A stretch of DNA of 64,000 nt from Paraburkholderia sp. PGU19. Its GTDB lineage: Bacteria > Pseudomonadota > Gammaproteobacteria > Burkholderiales > Burkholderiaceae. A program made the position numbers and the translations under genes. The stretch is taken from positions 310,001 through 374,000 of the forward strand of contig NZ_AP023179.1 in the NCBI RefSeq assembly GCF_013426915.1, in the 5' to 3' direction. The notes beneath the pieces were generated by a model. The model was not told where the DNA came from and ran no database searches. It was given only the letters and a program-made list of their open reading frames with translations. Below are positions 57,143-64,000 of this stretch, one piece after another (the stretch's first letter is position 1; each line of letters starts with the position of its first letter).

Positions 57143-57775
57143 TTACTGGTCGAGCACGAGCTTGATGTCGAGCGGTGGTTCGGTGCGCGCGAGATTCACG
57201 CGCTTCACGCCGGTTGCAGGCGCATCGGCATAGGCGATGTAGTCGATCGTCCAGCCGTCCTGTTGAATCTCCTTCAGACGCGTGTCCTGCTGCGGATCTT
57301 TCTCGGTCTTCGCATTCGATGTCGGCGCAACCGACGGCTGCAGCCAGTAGCGCAGCCCTTCGACCGGCAGCGCGAAACCGAGCGCGTTCTGCATCAGCGT
57401 GGAGACGTTATCGGCCGTCAGCGGCTGACGGTTCGGCAGTTCGAGCGTGGCGGCCGACGGCGACGACGTGACGATCGCCATTGTCTGTCCAAGCGGGTTG
57501 CGCAGTTGCAGCGTCACGGTGTCGCCGTGTTCCTGCCAGTCGAAATTGCCGTACGCATTGCGCTGCTGGCCGTTCTGGTCGACGTACTGAACGGCGAAGC
57601 GTCCGTGATACGCGCGGGTGGTCTGAGCGGTGACAGCCGTCGCTGCATTCGACGTGGACGGACCTTGCGGCTTGACGGAGGCGCAGCCCGACAAGGCGAC
57701 GATGGCTGCGGCTGCGAGACCCAGCGCCGCGCGGCGCGGCGCTGGAGAGGAAAACACAGGAAAAGAAAAGTGCAT
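57143..57775 (-). CDS. lolB: Outer-membrane lipoprotein receptor LolB
   Basis: A 210-residue lipoprotein that receives other lipoproteins from LolA at the outer membrane. The signal ends in lipobox VALSGC with Cys31. [40 protein letters not shown] and the C-terminal [12 protein letters not shown] fit LolB. Its ATG overlaps the stop of the upstream TPR gene (TGATG), so translation is coupled; ispE follows 26 bases on. Confidence 0.92.
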   Translation of the reverse strand: MHFSFPVFSSPAPRRAALGLAAAAIVALSGCASVKPQGPSTSNAATAVTAQTTRAYHGRFAVQYVDQNGQQRNAYGNFDWQEHGDTVTLQLRNPLGQTMAIVTSSPSAATLELPNRQPLTADNVSTLMQNALGFALPVEGLRYWLQPSVAPTSNAKTEKDPQQDTRLKEIQQDGWTIDYIAYADAPATGVKRVNLARTEPPLDIKLVLDQ

Positions 57776-59616
57776 CAGAGATCGTTCACCTGAAAACGTT
57801 TGAGCGTTTTGACGAGCGTATCGTTGTCGGGTTCGAGCTTGCGGGCATCGCGCCATGCCGCGCGTGCCTGATCCTGGTCGCCGCTCTTCCACAGCACTTC
57901 GCCGAGATGCGCGCCGATTTCGGCGTTCGGCTGCAGGTCGTAGGCCTTGCGCAGCACCTTGATTGCATCGTTGGTATCGCCGAGCCGGTACTTGACCCAA
58001 CCGACGCTGTCCATGATGAACGCATCGTTCGGCGACAACGCCAGCGCCTTCTCGACCAGCTTGTCCGCTTCCTGCAGACGCTGGTTGCGGTCTGCGAGCG
58101 AATAGCCAAGCGCGTTGTACGCCTGCGCGTTGTCTGGTTGCGTACGCATCAGCTTGCGCAACTGAGTTTCCATCACGTCGAAATGGCCGTTCTTTTCGGC
58201 AGCCATCGCGTAGTCGTACGTGAGATCGGGGTCGTCGGGGAAATCGGTGGTGGCCTGGGCAAGACGCGCCTCGGCCTCCGGGTAGCGCTTCGCGTCGAAC
58301 AGGATCGCCGCGTCGGTGCGCGCGATCAACGCCTGCTCATGCGGGTCCTGCGTGCGAATGGCGGCGAGCAGCTTGCGCGCGTCATCGGATTTACCATCTC
58401 TTTGCAGCAATTGCGCGCGCGTGATCTGCGCGGGAATGTACTGTGTGCTCGTGGCGGGAATCTTGTCCAGCCAGCGGTTCGCACCTGCCGTGTCCTTCTG
58501 TTCAAGCGACAACTGCGCGAGATAGATATACGCCTGACCCGGATCGGCGCCCGGCGTCTTCTCGGCCTTTTGCGCATACTGCTGCAGATAGTTCTGCGCT
58601 TCCGGCAAGTTCTTCTGCTGGATCTTGATGAGCGCGAGCGCCATCAGCGGCGTCAGATCGTTCGGGTTGTCCTTCTGCATGTACTCGAACTGTTTCTGCG
58701 CGTCGTCGAGGCGGTCGCTGGCCAGATACATTTGCGCGAGCGCGAGCCGGGCCTCATGCGACTTCGGATTCGCCTGCACGTATTTCTCGATCGACGCGAT
58801 GCCTTCCATGCGCTCTTCCGGTCCCATCTGCGACAGCATCAACGCAGCGGGCAGATAGTCGGGCTTCAGCTTGAGCGCCTGTTCGAGTGATTTGCGCGCA
58901 CCGGGCGCGTCGTCGGCAATGAGTTGCTGACGCGCGATTGCGAATTGCGCTTCGGGGCGGTTCAGGTCGTTCGCGACCAGATCCTGCAGCACGTGCAGGC
59001 CGCCGATGCGATTCGGCCCACGCGAAATCAGCAGTTGCAGCGCGAGAATGCCGTTACCGCGGTTTTCAGGCGGAATCTTCGCGAGTTCTTTCGCAAGCAT
59101 CGGCTTCGCGTCGTCGGGTTTGCCTGACAGCACGAGCAGCGACGCATCCAGTTGCGCGGCACGTTCCGATTGCGGCGCATACTGTTGCCACAATTGCGCA
59201 GCCGTCAGCGCATCCGACGGGCTCTGCGCGGCGAGGGCGATTTCTGTCGCGCGCTGCGCCATGCGCGGGTCGTGCGTGTCACGCGCGAGCGAGAGATACG
59301 TTTGATACGCCGGCGCGGGCTGGTTGCGTTGCAACGCGACTTCCGCCGCGAGCACCTGGAACACGATCTGGCTCGTCAACGCGACGCTGGGCAGATTGGC
59401 TTTTTCGTCAGCGGAATCGGGGCCGAAAGCATCCTGCACGGAGACGGTGTTGTCATCCGTATCGGGCGATGGGTCCTGCGCATGCGCGGGCAATGCGCCG
59501 AGCGCCCAGACAGCCAGCGCGGCCACACCCAGCAGCCGGCGTGCGGAAACAGCGTGCGGCACGCCATTCGCACCGGTCCGGCGCTTCAAAAACTGCTTAA
59601 CGATGGACAGGTTCAT
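57775..59616 (-). CDS. Tetratricopeptide-repeat protein
   Basis: A 613-residue protein with an N-terminal signal (about 20-47, LLGVAALAVWALGALPAHA) and at least ten TPR units, clearest near the C-terminus (AYNALGYSLADRNQRLQEAD, AFIMDSVGWVKYRLGDTNDA, AEIGAHLGEVLWKSGDQDQA). It is probably periplasmic or attached to the outer membrane. Coupling to lolB hints at envelope biogenesis, but partners are unknown. The gene is conserved at this place in Burkholderiales. Confidence 0.88.
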   Translation of the reverse strand: MNLSIVKQFLKRRTGANGVPHAVSARRLLGVAALAVWALGALPAHAQDPSPDTDDNTVSVQDAFGPDSADEKANLPSVALTSQIVFQVLAAEVALQRNQPAPAYQTYLSLARDTHDPRMAQRATEIALAAQSPSDALTAAQLWQQYAPQSERAAQLDASLLVLSGKPDDAKPMLAKELAKIPPENRGNGILALQLLISRGPNRIGGLHVLQDLVANDLNRPEAQFAIARQQLIADDAPGARKSLEQALKLKPDYLPAALMLSQMGPEERMEGIASIEKYVQANPKSHEARLALAQMYLASDRLDDAQKQFEYMQKDNPNDLTPLMALALIKIQQKNLPEAQNYLQQYAQKAEKTPGADPGQAYIYLAQLSLEQKDTAGANRWLDKIPATSTQYIPAQITRAQLLQRDGKSDDARKLLAAIRTQDPHEQALIARTDAAILFDAKRYPEAEARLAQATTDFPDDPDLTYDYAMAAEKNGHFDVMETQLRKLMRTQPDNAQAYNALGYSLADRNQRLQEADKLVEKALALSPNDAFIMDSVGWVKYRLGDTNDAIKVLRKAYDLQPNAEIGAHLGEVLWKSGDQDQARAAWRDARKLEPDNDTLVKTLKRFQVNDL

Positions 59617-59641
59617 ACATATCCGTTCAATGTTTCAGTCG

Positions 59642-59663
59642 ATTGTAACGCGCTCGCTACAAT
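59642..59663. promoter_or_regulatory. 22-bp imperfect palindrome between the TPR gene and mutM
   Basis: ATTGTA (59642-59647) and TACAAT (59658-59663) frame a near-palindromic 22-base block (18 of 22 positions symmetrical). Each end reads TACAAT on its own strand, a good -10, so it may be a shared control site or promoter. Confidence 0.4.
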
Positions 59664-59906
59664 AAGCGCATAACCGCGGACGCAAGTTGCAGACCAGTCG
59701 TGCGCGTCCGCGCCAATAACGGGCGAGCGGCCACAAAGGGCACGCTCCGCCGATTGCAAAAACTTTGCGCGGCGGGCGGCCGGAAGGCGCGTCCGTCGCG
59801 TCATGTTCCGTGTGGATACGTCCGGTATCCACTTCGTTCCATTTTTTGCGCCCGGTCATACCGTCGGCCGGCGCAAGCCCGTTGTTAGCGATAACAGACC
59901 TTAAAC

Positions 59907-60737
59907 ATGCCAGAGTTACCAGAAGTCGAGGTCACCCGACGCGGAATCGAACCGTATGTGGCCGGACACCGTGTCAAGCGCGTCGAAGTGCGTACGCCGG
60001 CGCTGCGCTGGCCGATTCCACCCGGTTTCGCACGTCTGCTGCAGGGCCGGCTGGTTCACAAAGTGGCACGGCGCGGCAAATATCTGCTGTTCGAGATCGA
60101 CGAAGGCTGGTTCATCGTGCATCTCGGCATGACGGGGACGCTCAGGGTCCTGCGCAACGTGCCGCATCCGCCGGCCGCCGCGAAGCACGATCACGTCGAC
60201 TGGGTTTTCGACGACTTCATTTTGCGCTTCCGCGATCCGCGCCGCTTTGGCGCCGTGTTATGGCATACGCGCTCGGCAGGCGACATTCTCGAACATCCGC
60301 TGCTGGCGGACCTCGGAGTCGAGCCGTTCGCGCCTTCGTTCTCCGGCGCGCTGCTGCATCGAAAGACGCGCGGACGGAAGATTTCAGTGAAGCAGGCGTT
60401 GCTTGCGGGCGATATCGTCGTCGGGGTGGGCAACATTTACGCATCTGAAAGCCTCTTTCGCGCGGGTATCCGGCCGACCACGGCCGCCGGCCGCATCTCG
60501 CTAGTACGTTACGGTCTGCTTGCAGACGCCGTGCGGATCACGCTTGCCGCCGCGATCGAGAAGGGCGGCAGCACGTTGCGCGATTTCGTCGGCAGTAATG
60601 GCGAGAGCGGCTACTTCCAGCTCGACTATTTCGTCTATGATCGCGCGGGTCTGCCATGCCGCGTGTGCGGCACGCCGATCAAACAGATCGTGCAGGGGCA
60701 ACGCTCCACTTACTACTGTCCGACCTGTCAGCGCTGA
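59907..60737 (+). CDS. mutM: Formamidopyrimidine-DNA glycosylase
   Basis: A 276-residue DNA repair enzyme that removes 8-oxoguanine paired with C. The catalytic N-terminus [17 protein letters not shown] (Pro2, Glu3), [26 protein letters not shown] and the zinc finger [20 protein letters not shown] (closing with CPTC) are intact. mutY follows 7 bases on, placing both arms of oxidised-guanine repair in one transcript. Confidence 0.97.
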   Translation: MPELPEVEVTRRGIEPYVAGHRVKRVEVRTPALRWPIPPGFARLLQGRLVHKVARRGKYLLFEIDEGWFIVHLGMTGTLRVLRNVPHPPAAAKHDHVDWVFDDFILRFRDPRRFGAVLWHTRSAGDILEHPLLADLGVEPFAPSFSGALLHRKTRGRKISVKQALLAGDIVVGVGNIYASESLFRAGIRPTTAAGRISLVRYGLLADAVRITLAAAIEKGGSTLRDFVGSNGESGYFQLDYFVYDRAGLPCRVCGTPIKQIVQGQRSTYYCPTCQR

Positions 60738-60744
60738 TCCGTTC

Positions 60745-61848
60745 ATGTCCGTTCCCGCTTCCACGACTGTTTTTCCTACGATACCCACGCTGTCCGATTT
60801 CTCTGTGCGGCTGATCGCATGGCAGCGCGAACACGGCCGTCACGACCTGCCGTGGCAGAACACGCGCGACCCGTATCGCATCTGGCTGTCCGAAATCATG
60901 CTGCAGCAGACGCAGGTGTCGACGGTGATCCCGTACTACGGGCGCTTTCTCGCCCGTTTTCCGGATGTCGCCGCACTCGCCGTCGCACCCGCCGACGACG
61001 TGATGACGTTATGGGCCGGCCTCGGCTACTACACGCGCGCGCGAAATCTGCATCGCTGCGCGCAGGTCGTCGTCGAGCAGCATGGCGGGCGGTTTCCTGA
61101 GAGCGTGGAAGCGCTCGCGGAGTTGCCGGGTATCGGACGATCGACGGCGGCCGCGATTGCATCGTTCGCATTCGGCGCGCGTGCGACGATTCTCGACGGC
61201 AACGTGAAGCGGGTGCTTGCGCGCGTGTTCGGCGTCGAAGGTTTTCCGGGCGAGAAGAAAGTCGAGAACGGCATGTGGCTGCTGGCGGAATCGCTGCTGC
61301 CTGTGAATGCGACCGACGACGACATCAGTGCCTATACGCAGGGCCTGATGGATTTCGGCGCGACGCTGTGCGCGCGAGGCAAGCCGGATTGCGTACGCTG
61401 TCCGTTCGCTGTCGATTGCGTGGCGAACGTGACGGGCCGTCAGCGCGAACTTCCGGCGGCGCGCCCGAAGAAAACGGTGCCGACGCGCCGCACGTGGATG
61501 CTGCTGCTGCGCGACGGTGACACGGTGATGCTCGAAAAGCGCCCGCCGTCGGGCATCTGGGGCGGCTTGTGGAGCCTGCCGGAAGCGGCGGATGAAGCGG
61601 CGCTCGCACAACTCGCGCGCGACTTCGGCGCGACAGCGGGCGTGTCGCCGCTCGCGCCGCTTACGCACGTGTTCACGCATTTCAAGCTCGACATCGAGCC
61701 GCGCATTGCGGAGTTCGATCGTGCGGCGAAAGTCGCGAGCGCTCGCGATGCCGACACCGTATGGATCTCGCTGAACGAACTGGACGCGTATGGCGTGCCG
61801 GCGCCCGTGCGCAAGCTGCTCGAAGGCCTGCAGGGCTCGCTGATCTGA
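60745..61848 (+). CDS. mutY: A/G-specific adenine glycosylase
   Basis: A 367-residue enzyme that removes adenine opposite 8-oxoguanine. HDLPWQNTRDPYRIWLSEIM, the helix-hairpin-helix LPGIGRSTAAAIASFAFG, the catalytic Asp in ILDGNVKRVLAR and the 4Fe-4S loop CARGKPDCVRCPFAVDC are present, followed by a NUDIX-like C-terminal domain (SGIWGGLWSLPEA) that recognises 8-oxoG. The ATG at 60745 lies right after mutM; longer upstream starts would overlap mutM. Confidence 0.97.
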   Translation: MSVPASTTVFPTIPTLSDFSVRLIAWQREHGRHDLPWQNTRDPYRIWLSEIMLQQTQVSTVIPYYGRFLARFPDVAALAVAPADDVMTLWAGLGYYTRARNLHRCAQVVVEQHGGRFPESVEALAELPGIGRSTAAAIASFAFGARATILDGNVKRVLARVFGVEGFPGEKKVENGMWLLAESLLPVNATDDDISAYTQGLMDFGATLCARGKPDCVRCPFAVDCVANVTGRQRELPAARPKKTVPTRRTWMLLLRDGDTVMLEKRPPSGIWGGLWSLPEAADEAALAQLARDFGATAGVSPLAPLTHVFTHFKLDIEPRIAEFDRAAKVASARDADTVWISLNELDAYGVPAPVRKLLEGLQGSLI

Positions 61849-61857
61849 ACGCCGGTG

Positions 61858-62493
61858 CTACAGCAGCTGATGCTGCTGCATGTAGTGATGCACGATGTCG
61901 ATCCGTGCGCCGGCGTCCTGCAGTTCCATCAGCTTTTGCCGCGCCTTCAGCGCGATAGGCAGCACTTCGGACAGACGGTTCGATACCCACGTCGGATCGT
62001 CGAGCCTGAACGGTTCGAGGAACGGCAGGCTCTCGGCATCGCGCTCGCGGATCGTCGCGATGATGCGCTCCAGCACTTCCGCACACGCGCCGAACTTTTC
62101 CATGTAATGGGTGCCTTCGAGCGGCACGTCGCTGCCGACCAACTCGGCCATCCCGACCAGCAGGCCGCCTTGCTCGACTCGATGCGACAGCAACCGGAAC
62201 CGTGCGGTGCCGCGCGCGCGAATCAGCAGCATGCCGAACTCGTCGACATCGCAAACGTCGATTTCCGCGAGGCAACCGACGGTCTCCGGCACGGACGGTT
62301 CATCGGGCTGCGCGACTTCCCCGCCGCTTTTCAGCAGACACACGCCAAACGATGTGTTGTCGCGCAGACAGTCGCGCGCCATGTCGAGATAGCGTGCCTC
62401 GAAGATCTTCAGCGGCAGCAGTCCATCGGGAAAAAGAACGGTGTGCAAAGGAAACAGCGGCACATCGGCAAGCACGGACGGTGTAGAGGACAT
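61858..62493 (-). CDS. LON N-terminal-domain protein
   Basis: A 211-residue protein made of the substrate-binding (LAN) domain of Lon without protease or ATPase: VPLFPLHTVLFPDGLLPLKI, FEARYLDMARDCLRD, GTARFRLLSHRVEQGGLLVG and the C-terminal WVSNRLSEVLPIALKARQKL. It may act as a chaperone-like or adaptor protein; the role is unknown. It converges on mutY and lies next to rapZ. Confidence 0.9.
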   Translation of the reverse strand: MSSTPSVLADVPLFPLHTVLFPDGLLPLKIFEARYLDMARDCLRDNTSFGVCLLKSGGEVAQPDEPSVPETVGCLAEIDVCDVDEFGMLLIRARGTARFRLLSHRVEQGGLLVGMAELVGSDVPLEGTHYMEKFGACAEVLERIIATIRERDAESLPFLEPFRLDDPTWVSNRLSEVLPIALKARQKLMELQDAGARIDIVHHYMQQHQLL

Positions 62494-62557
62494 GGCGCAA
62501 CGCTTCGGTTAGGGCCGCCGCGGCGAGCGACGGCCGGTCGGGCCACCATCGGATAAC

Positions 62558-63451
62558 TCAGGCGACCAGTTTCGATGAGTCGTCGACGTTGATCGGCGCA
62601 TCGCGATGCCGCACTAACACGTTTGCTTCGCTCGCGAAACGCGCGGCAAGCGTTTCGGCGATGAATACCGAGCGGTGCTGTCCGCCCGTACAACCGATTG
62701 CAACGGTGAGATAACTGCGATTGTCGTCGCGGAAATGCGGCAGCCATTTCTGCAGAAACGATTCGATGTCGCCGATCATCTGCTGAACGACGGGCAGTGC
62801 GTCGAGGAAATCGATGACGGGCTTATCGAGTCCTGTCAGCGGACGCAGTTCGCGGTCGTAATAGGGATTCGGCAGCGTGCGCACGTCGAACACGAAGTCG
62901 GCGTCGAGCGGCACGCCGCGCTTGAAGCCGAATGATTCGAACATCAGCGCGAGGCCCGTGTGCTCCTGCTCGATGAAACGCTTGACCCACGCGCGTAAAA
63001 CGTTTGCCCGCAGGTTGCTGGTATCGATCTGATGGCCGAATTCGGCGAGCCCCGCGACGAGTTCGCGCTCGCGCTCGATCGCTTCGGCAAGCGACGTCAG
63101 CACGCCGACGTCGGCATCGTGTGCGGGCGAGCCCGACAGCGGATGGCGGCGGCGTGTTTCGGAAAAGCGTTGGATCAGTGCCTGCGTGCTGGCGTTCAGG
63201 AACAGCACGCGTACGTCGTGCTGGCCGGCGAGATCGCGGATCATTTGCGGCATGTCGTCGAGCGAGGCGCCCGAGCGCGCGTCGATCGCCACCGCGAGCC
63301 GGTCCTGGCCGTGGCCCGCGAGGTACGCGGCGAGTTCGGGCAGAAAGCGCGGCGGCAAATTGTCGACGCAGTAGTAGCCCGCGTCTTCGAGCGCGTTCAA
63401 AGCGACAGACTTGCCGGAGCCGGAGATACCGGTGATCAGGATAATGCGCAT
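62558..63451 (-). CDS. rapZ: RNase adapter protein RapZ
   Basis: A 297-residue nucleotide-binding protein. The Walker A loop is [16 protein letters not shown], followed by [55 protein letters not shown] and [17 protein letters not shown]. In E. coli RapZ controls glucosamine-6-phosphate synthase GlmS through a small RNA; here it neighbours hprK, the common betaproteobacterial order. Confidence 0.95.
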   Translation of the reverse strand: MRIILITGISGSGKSVALNALEDAGYYCVDNLPPRFLPELAAYLAGHGQDRLAVAIDARSGASLDDMPQMIRDLAGQHDVRVLFLNASTQALIQRFSETRRRHPLSGSPAHDADVGVLTSLAEAIERERELVAGLAEFGHQIDTSNLRANVLRAWVKRFIEQEHTGLALMFESFGFKRGVPLDADFVFDVRTLPNPYYDRELRPLTGLDKPVIDFLDALPVVQQMIGDIESFLQKWLPHFRDDNRSYLTVAIGCTGGQHRSVFIAETLAARFASEANVLVRHRDAPINVDDSSKLVA

Positions 63452-63528
63452 GGAGTCGTGGAATCCGTTGGGTTCATCATAGCATCCGGTGTCACCCGCT
63501 GTGCCGCCGCGGCTTCGCGCGCATTGCG

Positions 63529-64000
63529 TCAGATCAGCTTGCCGGGAAACTGGCTGTCAGGGTCTTGCATGGCGAGGCGCTGGCGGTCCATGAAGTCGCG
63601 CAGTGTGTCGATGCCGCGCAGTTGCAGGATCGTGTTGCGCACGGCGGCCTCGACCAGCACGGCGAGGTTTCGGCCGGCCGCCACCTGGATCGTGACCTTG
63701 CTGATGGGCAGGCCGAGCACGTCGACGGTCTGGCTTTCGAGCGGCAGGCGCTGGAATTCGCCGTCCGGCCGGCGTACCAGCTGGACGATCAGCTTCAGCT
63801 TCATTTTCCGGCGCACGGCCGTTTCACCGAAGATCGTCTTGATGTCGAGCAGGCCGAGGCCGCGCACTTCGAGCAGATTCTGCAGCAGCGGCGGGCAGCG
63901 TCCTTCGACGAAATCCGGGCCGAGGCGCACGAAGTCGACGGCATCGTCGGCGACCAGACCGTGACCGCGCGAGATCAGTTCGAGGCCAAGCTCGCTCTTG
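63529..64000 (-). CDS. hprK: HPr kinase/phosphorylase (N-terminal part outside window)
   Basis: The C-terminal 157 codons of HprK; the gene runs off the right edge. The visible part begins [20 protein letters not shown], the end of the P-loop, then [33 protein letters not shown], the HprK signature around [13 protein letters not shown] and the C-terminal [16 protein letters not shown]. The enzyme phosphorylates and dephosphorylates a serine of HPr, matching Ser46 in ptsH of this window. It lies 78 bases upstream of rapZ and probably belongs to the rpoN-hpf-ptsN-hprK-rapZ row. Confidence 0.95.
   Translation of the reverse strand, partial: KSELGLELISRGHGLVADDAVDFVRLGPDFVEGRCPPLLQNLLEVRGLGLLDIKTIFGETAVRRKMKLKLIVQLVRRPDGEFQRLPLESQTVDVLGLPISKVTIQVAAGRNLAVLVEAAVRNTILQLRGIDTLRDFMDRQRLAMQDPDSQFPGKLI

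Overview
This window is core chromosome of a high-GC betaproteobacterium of the Burkholderiaceae, most likely Paraburkholderia. That placement is inferred from gene content and order: the long gshA-gshB type, the EIIA(Man)-ptsH-ptsI cluster, the coxB-ctaD-ctaG-ctaE operon with DUF2244 and DUF2970 proteins, and the hprK-rapZ-mutY-mutM-lolB-ispE-tRNA-prs-rplY-pth block. I found no insertion sequence, prophage, plasmid or CRISPR signal. The window starts inside gshA and ends inside hprK.

Region by region. 1-5 kb: glutathione synthesis (gshA, gshB), then a carbohydrate-independent PTS chain (EIIA-Man, HPr, EI). 5-13.2 kb: a MoeB/ThiF-like adenylyltransferase, a CtpA-type S41 protease, gpmA, a rhodanese-grxC-secB-gpsA run, a macrodomain protein, trmL and comF. 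13.2-25.4 kb: a BioC-like methyltransferase and then an aa3 cytochrome c oxidase island with structural genes (coxB, ctaD, ctaE), copper assembly (ctaG, SCO, an SCO-like protein), haem A synthesis (ctaA, ctaB), SURF1 and several tiny membrane proteins. 25.4-31 kb is more accessory: YciI, a chemoreceptor, a low-GC FkbM methyltransferase, an orphan MetQ lipoprotein-type binding protein and a MarR-GNAT fusion. 31-38.5 kb: a GlcNAc catabolic operon (nagR-like GntR, frameshifted nagA, an SIS-type deaminase, a fused EIIA-HPr-EI and an EIICB permease). 38.5-41.8 kb: cytochrome bd (cydP-cydA-cydB-cydX). 42-49 kb: rpoH behind a perfect CIRCE operator, pagL, leuA with a leader region, ybiB, FAH-family hydrolase and maiA. 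49-64 kb: housekeeping genes from ftsY to hprK.

How the genes connect. Two aerobic respiratory branches lie about 13 kb apart (aa3 and bd). Two PTS phosphorelays (free HPr/EI and a fused EIIA-HPr-EI) sit in the same window as HPr kinase and RapZ; HPr carries a Ser46 that could be the HprK target. The nag operon has a near-consensus promoter overlapped by inverted half-sites that look like GntR/NagR operators.

Most noteworthy points: (1) an apparently leaderless 24-residue peptide with four CTA leucine codons, directly after a near-consensus promoter about 410 nt upstream of leuA, i.e. a leu attenuator; (2) a one-base loss in a C-run that breaks nagA; (3) a cytochrome oxidase subunit II carrying both a c-type cytochrome and an OmpA domain; (4) a second EIIB domain in the GlcNAc permease that has lost its cysteine; (5) a perfect CIRCE before rpoH; (6) a sharp GC drop inside ispE. 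I did not see a wholly novel multigene system; the leuA leader is the closest candidate for an undescribed element.
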